From Halomonas litopenaei (lineage in GTDB: Bacteria > Pseudomonadota > Gammaproteobacteria > Pseudomonadales > Halomonadaceae): a stretch of 64,000 bases of DNA. The notes beneath the pieces are model-generated. The model ran no database searches, was not told the origin of the DNA, and saw only the letters and a program-made list of their open reading frames with translations. The stretch's first letter is position 1; the number at the start of each line of letters is the position of its first letter. The position numbers were made by a program, and so were the translations under genes. This document shows, in pieces, positions 8,886-17,434 of the stretch. The stretch lies in contig NZ_PXNS01000011.1 of NCBI RefSeq assembly GCF_003045775.1, forward strand, positions 1 to 64,000. The letters run 5' to 3'.

Positions 8886-9659
8886 ATGACGAAGGAATCT
8901 CGAGCGCCGGTGGCGCTTTATCCAGGCCTTGCGGGCAGGCGGGTGGTCATCACCGGTGGCGGCTCGGGAATCGGAGAAGGGCTGGTGGAAGCCTTTGTCG
9001 AGCAGGGCGCCGAGGTGCACTTTCTCGACCTCGCCGAGGCGCCATCACAGGCGCTGGTGGCGAGTCTGACCGAGCAGGGTGCCGGCCGCGATCGGCTGCA
9101 ATTCCATCACTGTGACCTGACCGATCTGGCGCGTCTCGACGAGGTGCTGAGCGCGATCGGTGATGTCGATGTGCTGGTCAACAACGCGGCCAACGACGAT
9201 CGCCATCGTCTGGCGGACATCACCCCGGCCTATTTCGACGAACGCATCGCCGTGAATCTCCGCCACCTGGTGTTCGCCACCCAGGCGGTGGCGCCGGGCA
9301 TGGCCAGACGTGGCGGCGGAGCGGTGATCAACCTCGGCTCGATCAGCTGGCATCTGGGCCAGGCAGGCCTGGCGCTCTACGAAACGGCCAAGGCCGGTAT
9401 CGAGGGGCTGACCCGGGCGCTGGCCCAGGAACTGGGTGAACAGGGCATCCGGGTCAACTGCGTGATCCCCGGCAACGTCAAGACGCCGCGCCAGTCCCGC
9501 TGGTACAGCGCCGAACAGGAGGCCCAGATCGTCGCCGAGCAGAAGCTCAAGGTGCGCCTCGAGCCTCATCACGTCGCGGCGATGGTGGTATTTCTCGCCT
9601 CCGACGCGGCCAGCGGCTGTACCGCGCACAACCACTGGGTGGACGCCGGCTGGCTGTGA
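8886..9659 (+). CDS. xylB: D-xylose 1-dehydrogenase (SDR family, Caulobacter XylB type)
   Basis: NAD-dependent oxidation of D-xylose to xylonolactone. The start at 8886 (MTKESRAPVALYPGL) was chosen over a frame opening at 8769 because it has an upstream GGGAG and places the cofactor motif at the usual distance. Classical SDR features: VVITGGGSGIGEG nucleotide site, VDVLVNNAANDDRH, catalytic Ser in NLGSISWHLG, and YETAK catalytic Tyr/Lys. The blocks ANDDRHRLADIT, ISWHLG and CVIPGNVKT closely match Caulobacter XylB as recalled. Length of 257 aa fits. It is followed 46 bp later by a sugar porter on the same strand, making a transport-plus-first-oxidation unit. Confidence 0.87.
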   Translation: MTKESRAPVALYPGLAGRRVVITGGGSGIGEGLVEAFVEQGAEVHFLDLAEAPSQALVASLTEQGAGRDRLQFHHCDLTDLARLDEVLSAIGDVDVLVNNAANDDRHRLADITPAYFDERIAVNLRHLVFATQAVAPGMARRGGGAVINLGSISWHLGQAGLALYETAKAGIEGLTRALAQELGEQGIRVNCVIPGNVKTPRQSRWYSAEQEAQIVAEQKLKVRLEPHHVAAMVVFLASDAASGCTAHNHWVDAGWL

Positions 9660-9705
9660 CCCAGCCTTTCTTCAACTGCGATATCAAAACAACAAGGAGT
9701 TCAGC

Positions 9706-11130
9706 ATGCCTATCGTATCCTCAGCGGCGGACGCCGCCTCGCTCAAGCGACAACGCTATGTGTTCGCCATCTGCTGTATCGCCGCCATCGGCGGTTTTCT
9801 GTTCGGCTTCGACAGCGGCGTGATCAACGGCACCGTCGATGGTCTGCAGACGGCCTTCGACTCCGACAGCGTCGGCACCGGCTTCAACGTGGCCTCGATG
9901 CTGCTGGGTTGCGCCATCGGTGCCTTCTTCGCCGGCCGCCTGGCCGATCGCTACGGCCGTCGTGCGCTGCTGATCGTGTCGGCGGTGTTCTTTCTGGTCA
10001 GCGCCTGGGGCTCCGGGGTGGCGACCGGCTCGCTGGAGTTCGTGATCTACCGGGTGCTTGGCGGCATGGCGGTGGGCGCGGCCAGCGTGATGACGCCGGC
10101 CTACATCAGCGAGGTGGCGCCGGCCGAGCGGCGCGGACGGCTGGCCACGATCCAGCAGGTGGCGATCATCTCGGGGCTGTTTATCGCCTTCGTCAGCAAC
10201 TATGTGCTGGCCAAGATCGCCGGCGCCTCCACCGCCAGTCTGTGGTTCGGCTTCGACGCCTGGCGCTGGATGTTCTGGATCGAGATGCTGCCGGCGGCGA
10301 TCTTTCTGCTGGCACTGCTGGGTATCCCGGAGAGCCCGCGTTTTCTGATCAGCCGCGGACGCGACGACAAGGCGACACGGGTGCTGGTCACCCTGCTCGG
10401 CGAGCAGGCGGGGCAGGCCAAGGTCGCCGAGATCAAGGCGTCGCTGAACGCCGACCATGTGCCGAGCCTCAGGGATCTGATCAACGCCACCAGTGGCAAG
10501 GTGCACGGCATCGTCTGGGTCGGTATCGGGCTGGCGGTGTTCCAGCAGCTGGTCGGGATCAACGTGGTGTTCTACTACGGTGCGGTGCTGTGGCAGGCGG
10601 TGGGCTTCTCCGAGGGTGATGCCCTGCTGATCAACGTGATCAGCGGTGCGGTGTCGATCGGCGCCTGTCTGATCGCCATCGCGCTGATCGATCGGATCGG
10701 TCGCAAGCCGCTCTTGTGGGCAGGTTCAGTGGGTATGGCGCTGACCCTGTGCCTGTTGGCCTACGCCTTCTCCACCGCCAGCATGGTCGACGGAAAGCTG
10801 GCCTTGGCCGGTGACATGGGGGTGCTAGCGCTGCTGGCGGCCAATGCCTATGTGCTGTTCTTCAATGTGTCCTGGGGGCCGGTGATGTGGGTGATGCTCG
10901 GTGAGATGTTCCCCAATCAGGTGCGCGGTTCGGGACTGGCGGTCTCGGGGCTGTTCCAATGGCTGGCCAACTTCGCCATCACCATGACCTTCCCGATCAT
11001 GCTGGCGGGAATCGGCCTTGCCGGGGCCTACGGTGTCTACGCCTTCTTCGCGGCTTGCTCGGTGGTGTTCGTGATGAAGTGGGTCAAGGAGACCCGTGGA
11101 CGGGAGCTTGAGCAGATGGCCTACGAGTAA
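9706..11130 (+). CDS. MFS sugar porter (XylE/AraE/GalP type sugar:H+ symporter)
   Basis: Inner-membrane proton-coupled sugar importer with 12 predicted helices. Sugar-porter signatures are all present: FGFDSGVINGT in helix 1, GRLADRYGRR between helices 2 and 3, PESPRFL before the central loop, QQLVGINVVFYYG in helix 7, and PVMWVMLGEMFP in helix 10. Length of 474 aa is normal. A good ribosome site (AAGGAG) precedes the ATG. Its position directly behind xylose dehydrogenase suggests D-xylose or L-arabinose as substrate. Probably under the same ROK control. Confidence 0.9.
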   Translation: MPIVSSAADAASLKRQRYVFAICCIAAIGGFLFGFDSGVINGTVDGLQTAFDSDSVGTGFNVASMLLGCAIGAFFAGRLADRYGRRALLIVSAVFFLVSAWGSGVATGSLEFVIYRVLGGMAVGAASVMTPAYISEVAPAERRGRLATIQQVAIISGLFIAFVSNYVLAKIAGASTASLWFGFDAWRWMFWIEMLPAAIFLLALLGIPESPRFLISRGRDDKATRVLVTLLGEQAGQAKVAEIKASLNADHVPSLRDLINATSGKVHGIVWVGIGLAVFQQLVGINVVFYYGAVLWQAVGFSEGDALLINVISGAVSIGACLIAIALIDRIGRKPLLWAGSVGMALTLCLLAYAFSTASMVDGKLALAGDMGVLALLAANAYVLFFNVSWGPVMWVMLGEMFPNQVRGSGLAVSGLFQWLANFAITMTFPIMLAGIGLAGAYGVYAFFAACSVVFVMKWVKETRGRELEQMAYE

Positions 11131-11221
11131 CCCATGCGTTCGGGTTGGGCAGCAGGCGGGTTGCCCATGGTGAACGGGGCTGTCGTCCTGCATCTTAGGT
11201 GCCACGCCTGCTGATGGTGGG

Positions 11222-11248
11222 ACCCCGGCGAGATCAAGGCGCCGGGGT
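11222..11248. terminator. Bidirectional hairpin terminator
   Basis: Perfect 9-bp stem ACCCCGGCG/CGCCGGGGT with a 9-nt loop, followed on the plus strand by CTTGTCGTCT. It lies between the convergent sugar porter and CDP-alcohol phosphatidyltransferase genes and overlaps the last codons of the latter. Confidence 0.6.
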
Positions 11249-11863
11249 CTTGTCGTCTCCAGTGGCCTCGGCGATGCCACGCTGGACGCGATGGTACAGC
11301 GAGACCAGCATCAGCACCGCCATCAGCCAGAATACCGCTGCGATGAACCAGCCTGCCGCCAGGCCCACCGCCACCACCAGGGCGAGTATGCCGATGACCA
11401 GGGCGCGATCGCTCTTGCCCATGGGGCCGTCGTAGCGTCGGGTCGCCCCGACCAGGGGGCCCATGACGCCGGCGTACTCGACGATGATCGCCAGCACCAT
11501 GGCGATAAGGACGGCGCCGGGGCCTGTCTCGGGCAGCAGCGCGAAGGGGACGAACAGGGCGGCGTCCGAGACCACGTCGCACAGCTCGTTGAGGTAGCCG
11601 CCCAGGGCCGTCTGCTGGCCGTGTTCACGGGCGAGCATGCCGTCGATGGCGTTGAGCGCCATGCGTAGGGGGAGCCACAGTGCGATCAGTACGAACCAGA
11701 GCTGCGTCTGCACGTTGAGGCCAACCACTGCCGCCACCAGCAGTGACAGCACGGCGGCCAGCAGGGTGACCTGATTGGCGCTGACGCCACGCTGGTGAAG
11801 GCGGCCCACCAAGGGACGCAGCAGGGCTTGAAAACGAGGCTTGAAATCATACACGGAGGCCAT
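11234..11863 (-). CDS. ynbA: CDP-alcohol phosphatidyltransferase, YnbA-like
   Basis: Integral membrane enzyme of the CDP-alcohol phosphotransferase family, which transfers a phosphatidyl group from a CDP-lipid to an alcohol. The motif region NAIDGMLAREHG...NELCDVVSDA (about residues 71-101) departs from the canonical D-x2-D-G-x2-A-R-x8-G-x3-D-x3-D: the first Asp is Asn and the second Gly is Asn. The same pattern is recalled from E. coli YnbA, whose alcohol substrate is not established. N-terminal FQALLRPLVGRL and the later GPMGKSDRALVIG also fit YnbA. Five or six helices, 209 aa. The ynbBCD partners seen in E. coli are absent here. Confidence 0.75.
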   Translation of the reverse strand: MASVYDFKPRFQALLRPLVGRLHQRGVSANQVTLLAAVLSLLVAAVVGLNVQTQLWFVLIALWLPLRMALNAIDGMLAREHGQQTALGGYLNELCDVVSDAALFVPFALLPETGPGAVLIAMVLAIIVEYAGVMGPLVGATRRYDGPMGKSDRALVIGILALVVAVGLAAGWFIAAVFWLMAVLMLVSLYHRVQRGIAEATGDDKTPAP

Positions 11864-11968
11864 GTCAAAGGTCCTTTTTGACGGGCTAGGCGAGGGGGAC
11901 GGGGCTGGCGGGTGCGTGGGCTGCGCCAGGCCGCCAGCATAGCATGGCGGCTCCCACAGGACCTTGAC

Positions 11969-12733
11969 TCAGCCGGTAGGTGGCAACTCCAGGTCGCTGC
12001 CGAGCACCGAGTCGCCGGGTTTGATGCCCAGGGCGTCGGCGGTACCGGCCAGCACCGCCTGGGCGGCGCGAAAGGCGTCCTGGGGGCGTCGCGTGCGTAT
12101 CGCCTCCATCAGCTCGCGGTGACGCTCGAGGCTGTCCTCGGGGTCGCTGGCGCTTTCGTTGGAGGTCTCGATCAGCAGGTAGATCGAGGGGCGCAGGATA
12201 TGCGAGAGCTGGGACCAGACGATATTGCGGGTGGCCTTGAAGATGGCCACATGGAAGGCGATGTCGTGATCGCTGTGCAAGCGCTTGGCGTCGCCCTCGG
12301 CGGCGTTCATGGCGCTTTCCATGCCCTCGAAGGCCTCCTCGATGGCGACCAGATCGCGGGCCGTCGCGCGGCGGGCTGCGGTCATCGCCACGTAGGGCTC
12401 GACGTCGAGGCGGAAGCTCAGGATCTCGCGCTGGATCTCGGGGTTGGGAGCCGCGTAGCGGGTCATCCAGTCGGTGACCGACGGGTCGAGGATGTTCCAG
12501 GCCTCGACCTCGCGCACCTTGGAGCCGTGGCCGGAAATGCGTTCGATGATGCCCACGTCCACCAGCTGGCGCAGGTCGCTCCTGACCGCCGAACGGTTCA
12601 GTGCAAACTGTTCGGCCAGGTCGACCTCCTTGGGCACGAAGTCGCCGGGGCGATAGCGTCCGCCGAAGATGGCCTCGGCCAGGTAGTCGGCCACGCTGGG
12701 GCGTTTGCTGTTGCTGCGAGATGGGACGGCCAC
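11969..12733 (-). CDS. GntR-family regulator, FadR subfamily (FCD domain)
   Basis: Transcriptional regulator. Residues about 10-75 form a winged helix-turn-helix with the GntR signature (GDFVPKEVDLAEQFALNRSAVRSDL). An all-helical FCD ligand domain follows, with metal-binding His residues in the HSDHDIAFHVAIF segment and later ERHRELMEAI. The GTG at 12733 is chosen because AGGAG lies 7 nt upstream; the longer frame from 12790 runs into the repeat array and has no ribosome site. FadR-type regulators of this shape commonly respond to sugar acids or other carboxylates, so control of the nearby aldonate genes is plausible. An unusual array of 16-bp direct repeats lies just upstream. Confidence 0.85.
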   Translation of the reverse strand: MAVPSRSNSKRPSVADYLAEAIFGGRYRPGDFVPKEVDLAEQFALNRSAVRSDLRQLVDVGIIERISGHGSKVREVEAWNILDPSVTDWMTRYAAPNPEIQREILSFRLDVEPYVAMTAARRATARDLVAIEEAFEGMESAMNAAEGDAKRLHSDHDIAFHVAIFKATRNIVWSQLSHILRPSIYLLIETSNESASDPEDSLERHRELMEAIRTRRPQDAFRAAQAVLAGTADALGIKPGDSVLGSDLELPPTG

Positions 12734-12783
12734 TGACTTGCTCCTGGCGAATGCAGTGACGATGCTAGCGAATGTGCAACATA

Positions 12784-12885
12784 GTGACAATGCGCCTTAG
12801 TGACAACGGGGCACAGTGACAACGGGGCATAGCGACAACGGGGCATAGCGACAACGGGGCATAGCGACAATAGGGCACAGTGGCA
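12784..12885 (-). repeat. 16-bp tandem repeat array, six units plus a partial seventh
   Basis: Units start at 12784, 12800, 12816, 12832, 12848 and 12864; the consensus is GYGACAACGGGGCAYA, with the first and last units more divergent and a partial seventh at 12880. The array begins about 50 bp upstream of the FadR-type regulator start, so it lies in that gene's promoter region and downstream of the M50 peptidase operon. It could be an operator cluster or a slippage expansion. Confidence 0.8.
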
Positions 12886-12930
12886 GCGCTGGTGGGCTCG
12901 CGGGCAGGCAGTCTAGAGGGAACCGTCTTC

Positions 12931-15156
12931 TCAGAAGCCGCTCTCGCGGATCACCACCGAAGCGAGCCAGGTAGTGAACTGTCCGACCAGGCTCTGACGC
13001 TCGGCGTCGATGTGCAGTTGGCCGGCGGCCTGCCTGCCGCCTGTCCAGGGGCTATCCAGGCGGGCTTCGATCGCGATCAGCGCGCGTTCAAGACGCAACT
13101 TGCCGCGCTCCTCCGGGTCCTCGTAGGTGGACAACGGGCCGCCGTGACGTGCCGCCAGCAGGGTGTGACTCAGGTGCTCGGCGCGGGTGGCACCGATGCT
13201 GGTGACGTGTCCGGCCAGTGGTCGGGTGTGGCCCTCCACCAGAAAGCGCACCCGAGCACCAGGACTCAGGCGGTGGACCTCGTCCTGAGGCACGTAGGCA
13301 TCGATGACCCAGGTCGAGGGGGCCACCAGTACGCCCAGCGGCTCTTGGGTCGCGACCCATTGCCCCGGCGTCTGTTGTCGATCGAAGCGCTGCCATTCGC
13401 CGGCGAAGGGGGCGTTGATGACCAGTCGCTGCTGCTCCCGCCGGGCGGCCTGGCGTCCACTTTCGCTGACGCGGTGTAGCGCCAGGGTAGCGCTGTCGCG
13501 ATTACGCCCATCGTCGGCGTCGAGCAGCCCCGCGAGTTCGGCCTCCAGCAGGTCGAGCTCGCTTTCCTGGGCCAGCTCACGACGTCGGATATCCGGCTCG
13601 CTCAGCCGCACCAGGGCCGCCTCCCGCTCGACCCGCCCGGTGGCGGCGATGGTCTCCAGGCGTGCGGGAAACGGCGAGTACAGGGTCAGCTCGCGCTCGG
13701 CGTGGAGCACGCCAGGCCCGCTGACGCGGGTCTGCAGGGGCAGGCAGGCCAGCAACAGCAGTAGGCCGAGGGCCAACAGCCAGGCCAGGCGAAAGCGCCG
13801 GGGGACGGCGCGGCGATGGGACCACCAGTGCTGCAGTTCTCGGGTGACGGGCATCAGGATGAACCAGGCTATTTCCACGGCGAACAGGACGATGCCCAGC
13901 GCCTTGAAGAACAGATGATAGACGGCCAGGGCGATGCCGAGGAACAGCACCAGTCGATACAGCCAGGTGGCGAAGGCGAACAGCACCAGCGAACGTCGCT
14001 GATGACGGGGAAAGGGCTCGGGCCAGGCCTCGTCGAGCCCCAGCAGTCGACGGCGCAGCCACACACGGGCCTGGGCGCCGGCGCGCTCGTGCAGGTTGGG
14101 GAAGTCGAGCAGATCGGTCAGCACGAAGTAGCCGTCGAAGCGCATGAAGGGACTTGCGTTGATCGCCAGGCTCAGCACCCAGCTGGTGGTGGCCAGGTAC
14201 AGAAGTGCCGAGTTGACGGCGCCCGGCTCGGTCAGCACCCAGCCGAGGGTCGCCAGGCCTGCCAGGCCAAGCTCCACCAGCATGCCCGCCGACGAGATCG
14301 CCAGCCGCGATCGACTGCGCCTGAGTTTCCAGCTCTCGCCGGTGTCGGTGTAGAGCATCGGCCACAGCACGATAAAGGCGACGCCCATATGCGCCACCTT
14401 TACCCCCAGCCGGGTCGCCACCAGGGCATGGCCGAGCTCGTGGCAGGCCTTGGCGACCACCAGTGCACAGGCGAAGCTGAGCATGCCCGACATCGAGAAG
14501 GCGTCCATCACCGCGTGGGTAAAGTGGTCCCAGCGGCGCACCACCAGCACCAGCCCGAGCAGTCCGAGCAACAGCACCGCCGTGACCATGCCACGGCTGA
14601 ACAGCCAGGGCAGGGCGCGCACCACGGCGCCAAGAAAGCGCTGCGGGCGCACCAGCGGCAGGCGAAAGAACAGATAGTGATGCAGCCACCAGGACAGCTT
14701 GCGCCAGGCGGCGCCTGTGGCGGCCTCGCGGGCCAATCGGTCGGTGCTGTCGGGCCCGGCCCGCAAGAGACGGTGATGCTCGAGAAAGTCCACTAGTTCG
14801 AGCACCTGCTCGAGCGACGGCTGCATCGGCGTCTGGGCGGCGATCTCGTCGCGAATCCGCGCGGGGCTCGCCCCCCAGCGCGCCAGACACTCGAACTCGA
14901 GCCAGCCGATCCGGTAGAAGCGATTGGTCACCGGGTCCTGGATCGACCATTGGGGCTCGCCATGGCGATCACGACCCGCATCCACCAGCACCAGGTCCTC
15001 GCGCAGCGGCGGCGGCGGACGATCCGAGCGTTCATCGACGCCGGCGGTGTGATGGGCCATCGTCGCGCTAAAGGGGCTGGCGTTGACTTCCGTGGGTGAG
15101 GCAGCCGCGCCGTGGGAAGCCCCCGGGCCATGGCTTGCGGGTGTCGCTGAGGCCAT
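12931..15156 (-). CDS. M50-family membrane metallopeptidase fused to HlyD-like periplasmic domain
   Basis: Membrane protein of about 741 aa. Residues about 45-130 resemble a PqqD-like recognition domain (SIQDPVTNRFYRIGWLEFE). They are followed by a multi-helix M50 (site-2 protease-like) domain with zinc motif HELGH at about 239-243 and a later metal ligand in MRFDGYFVLTDLLD. After further helices, the C-terminal 270 residues form an adaptor-like barrel/lipoyl region (SGPGVLHAERELTLYSPFPARLE; later WVIDAYVPQDEVHRLSPGARVRF). The ATG at 15156 is chosen 2 nt after the upstream stop; a GTG at 15165 is possible. It is the last gene of the giant-surface-protein operon. No ATPase is encoded, so it may process or conduct the operon's substrate. 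The fusion is seen; the role is inferred. Confidence 0.8.
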   Translation of the reverse strand: MASATPASHGPGASHGAAASPTEVNASPFSATMAHHTAGVDERSDRPPPPLREDLVLVDAGRDRHGEPQWSIQDPVTNRFYRIGWLEFECLARWGASPARIRDEIAAQTPMQPSLEQVLELVDFLEHHRLLRAGPDSTDRLAREAATGAAWRKLSWWLHHYLFFRLPLVRPQRFLGAVVRALPWLFSRGMVTAVLLLGLLGLVLVVRRWDHFTHAVMDAFSMSGMLSFACALVVAKACHELGHALVATRLGVKVAHMGVAFIVLWPMLYTDTGESWKLRRSRSRLAISSAGMLVELGLAGLATLGWVLTEPGAVNSALLYLATTSWVLSLAINASPFMRFDGYFVLTDLLDFPNLHERAGAQARVWLRRRLLGLDEAWPEPFPRHQRRSLVLFAFATWLYRLVLFLGIALAVYHLFFKALGIVLFAVEIAWFILMPVTRELQHWWSHRRAVPRRFRLAWLLALGLLLLLACLPLQTRVSGPGVLHAERELTLYSPFPARLETIAATGRVEREAALVRLSEPDIRRRELAQESELDLLEAELAGLLDADDGRNRDSATLALHRVSESGRQAARREQQRLVINAPFAGEWQRFDRQQTPGQWVATQEPLGVLVAPSTWVIDAYVPQDEVHRLSPGARVRFLVEGHTRPLAGHVTSIGATRAEHLSHTLLAARHGGPLSTYEDPEERGKLRLERALIAIEARLDSPWTGGRQAAGQLHIDAERQSLVGQFTTWLASVVIRESGF

Positions 15157-15158
15157 GG

Positions 15159-16589
15159 CTACCACCCCGTCCAGGCGCGCAGGGCCGACAGCGGCCGGCG
15201 CAGCAGGTAGTAGCCGAGACTGACCTCTTCGCCGTAGACCTTGGCGGTGCCGTGCAGCCCCAGGCGTACTTGGTTCGCTGTCGAGTCGGTCTGGGTATCG
15301 GTCCCCTGGTCGAGGCTCTGTCCGGCGCTGTCTTTCACCTCGGTCGGCGCAAGCTCGGCCAGCAGGCGATAGGCGGCGACGCCATCTGCGTCGGTCGAGG
15401 CTTCGTAGCTGGTCTGGGTGAGGCGCGCGCCGATCGGTTCCAGCGGACGGGCGCTGAGGAACACCTTGACCTCGGCCCCGGGTGCCAGGGTGATGGCGTC
15501 GGCGGCGGCCAGCTGGATCTCCACCGCCGGCTGATCGGGGTCGGCCAGGCGCAGGATGCGCTCGCCGGTGGCGACGGGGCGTCCTTCCCAGTCGTCGGGG
15601 TCGCTGTAGACCGCGACTCCCGCCGTCGGAGCCGTCACCAGGGTGCGTTCGAGCCTGGCCTCCAGTGCCTCCAGTTCGGCCTGGCGCTGTGCCTGCTGGC
15701 GCCTCAGGCGGCTTATATCGGCGAGCCGCGAGCGGTCGTCGAAGGCCAGGTTGCCGGCGGCGTCGAGCTCGGCGCTGGCCACCTCGAGCTGACGCCTGAG
15801 TACCCCGGCGCGGCCTTCGAGTTCGCTACGATCCAGGCGGAACAGGGGGGTGCCGGCCTCGACGCGTGAGTTGGGCTCTACCAGCATCTCGGCCACCACA
15901 CCGTCCAACGGGCTGGTGATGGCGGCGCTGTCCAGCGACACGATCTCGGCCGGGGCCAGGGCCGACTGGCGCACCGGCAGGAACATCGCGGCGATCACTG
16001 CAACCAATAACAGCCAGCCGAGCCGACGACGCGGTAGCTGCCAGGCGCGGCGGCGTGGCGCCAGGGCCTGCCAGCAGTAGCGCCAGGTGGCGGCCAGGCC
16101 ACCGAGCTGCTGGCGCAGCGCCTGGGGCGGTGGCTGCTCGAGCAGAAACAGCGCCCAGGCATGGTCGCTGGACGACTTTCGGTCGACGTCGGCGCCGCCG
16201 GGACCCAGCGGCACCAGCCACAGCACCTCTGGCCACCACTGGGCCCAGCCCTCGGCCAGGTCCTCGGGGAGTTCCAGTTGATCGCGCAGCAGCAGCCTGG
16301 GGCCATCGATGTCGTGTTGATCGAGTAGCCAGGCGCTGAGCCTTTCCACCCAGTTGACGAAGGGGGTGCGCTCGGTGGGCGTGGCCAGCCCCGAGACACA
16401 GCGCAGCCTGAGCGCGCCCCGGGCACGGCCCTCCACCACCAGGGCCTGACGAAAGCGCAGCAGCGGATAGGGGTCGTTGGCGATGGAGAAGGCCAGGGTG
16501 GTGCGTGACTCTGCGTCCAGCGCGCGATCTCGCAGGGCCAGGCTCAGTGACGCCAGCGATGCCGGGCGTGGGTGTTCGCTGGCGCTCAT
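15159..16589 (-). CDS. HlyD-like membrane-fusion protein with cytoplasmic N-terminal domain
   Basis: 476 aa. Residues 1 to about 188 are soluble and probably cytoplasmic (a GAF-like fold is possible, but not recognised with confidence). One transmembrane helix follows at about 190-206 (LGWLLLVAVIAAMFLPV). Then comes a periplasmic HlyD arm: lipoyl half APAEIVSLDSAAITSPLDG, a coiled coil at about 265-325, and the second half TLVTAPTAGVAVYSDP with a barrel. Its ATG overlaps the stop of the upstream adaptor (ATGA at 16586-16589), and its own stop lies 2 nt before the M50 start, so translation is coupled. The long cytoplasmic domain is not usual in HlyD and could sense or recruit substrate in place of an ATPase. 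Confidence 0.8.
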   Translation of the reverse strand: MSASEHPRPASLASLSLALRDRALDAESRTTLAFSIANDPYPLLRFRQALVVEGRARGALRLRCVSGLATPTERTPFVNWVERLSAWLLDQHDIDGPRLLLRDQLELPEDLAEGWAQWWPEVLWLVPLGPGGADVDRKSSSDHAWALFLLEQPPPQALRQQLGGLAATWRYCWQALAPRRRAWQLPRRRLGWLLLVAVIAAMFLPVRQSALAPAEIVSLDSAAITSPLDGVVAEMLVEPNSRVEAGTPLFRLDRSELEGRAGVLRRQLEVASAELDAAGNLAFDDRSRLADISRLRRQQAQRQAELEALEARLERTLVTAPTAGVAVYSDPDDWEGRPVATGERILRLADPDQPAVEIQLAAADAITLAPGAEVKVFLSARPLEPIGARLTQTSYEASTDADGVAAYRLLAELAPTEVKDSAGQSLDQGTDTQTDSTANQVRLGLHGTAKVYGEEVSLGYYLLRRPLSALRAWTGW

Positions 16590-17434
16590 GGCGTGCCTTC
16601 GTCGCTGTCCTCTGTGGTGGGCGACTCGGCCACCAGGGTGGCACGCCCAGTCATGCCCGGCATCAGCTCGTCATGGGCCTGGTCGAGGCGTGCCTCGAGC
16701 TCGACGGTCTGGGCCACCGCATCGATGCGGGCACTCACCGCGCTGAGCGTGGCGGCGTAGCGCTTGCCGGTCTCGCTGACGTCAAGACTGACTGGCTGGC
16801 CTTCACCGAGCTCGGACAGGTGCGCCGAGGGGGCATTGAGCCGGACCTTGAGAGGGCCATCACCGACCAGATCGGCGATCGGCGTACCGGCGGCCATGGT
16901 CTGGAACGGCTTGACGTGAACCGCGGCGATGCGCCCGGCGAAGGGCGCCTTCAAGGTACAGCGATCACGCTGGACGGCGGCAAGGTTCAAGGCGCTCTGG
17001 GCCTTGTCGACCTCCGCCCGGGCCAGCGCCACCTCGAGATCGCCCACCGCGTCCAGGCGGCGCAGGCGGTCCTTGGCCTGGCTGTTGAGCCGGGCCACGC
17101 CGAGTTCGGTATTGGCCACGTTGACCCGGGCCTGCTCGATTCGGCAGTCGAAGCGGGCCAGCACATCGCCCTCGGCCACCGTAGCACCCAGCGACACGGC
17201 CAGCTCGTCCAGGGTGCCTTCCATGCGGCTCGACAGGGTCGCCTCCTGCTGGGGGGCCAGCAGGGCGCGCATGGTCAGCTCGCTCCGGCTTTGCTGTGCC
17301 GAATGCTGGGTCGACTGCTGGGTCGATTGAGGTGCCGACTGCTGGGCCGATGCTGGCGCCGACAGCCCGAGCAGGGGCAGTGCGAGGCCGAGGAGCATCC
17401 CGGCCGAGCGCGGGCGAAGACGACTAGACGGCAT
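16586..17434 (-). CDS. Periplasmic adaptor subunit (RND/MFP type)
   Basis: 282-aa exported adaptor. The start at 17434 has a strong GGGGGG site and gives a signal peptide (AGMLLGLALPLLGLSAPASA). A short Gln/Ser-rich linker with QST repeats follows. The rest has the RND-adaptor order: lipoyl half (LSSRMEGTLDELAVSLGATV), an alpha-hairpin at about 110-165, the second lipoyl half (CTLKAPFAGRIAAVHVKPFQ), then a beta-barrel. The 3' end of the upstream TolC gene overlaps it by 11 bp. No RND pump is adjacent, so it probably works with the TolC, HlyD-like and M50 proteins of this operon. Confidence 0.85.
   Translation of the reverse strand: MPSSRLRPRSAGMLLGLALPLLGLSAPASAQQSAPQSTQQSTQHSAQQSRSELTMRALLAPQQEATLSSRMEGTLDELAVSLGATVAEGDVLARFDCRIEQARVNVANTELGVARLNSQAKDRLRRLDAVGDLEVALARAEVDKAQSALNLAAVQRDRCTLKAPFAGRIAAVHVKPFQTMAAGTPIADLVGDGPLKVRLNAPSAHLSELGEGQPVSLDVSETGKRYAATLSAVSARIDAVAQTVELEARLDQAHDELMPGMTGRATLVAESPTTEDSDEGTP

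Noticed and set aside
12784..12885. CRISPR array
   Set aside because: Units are contiguous 16-bp tandem repeats with no unique spacers, and no cas genes are present.
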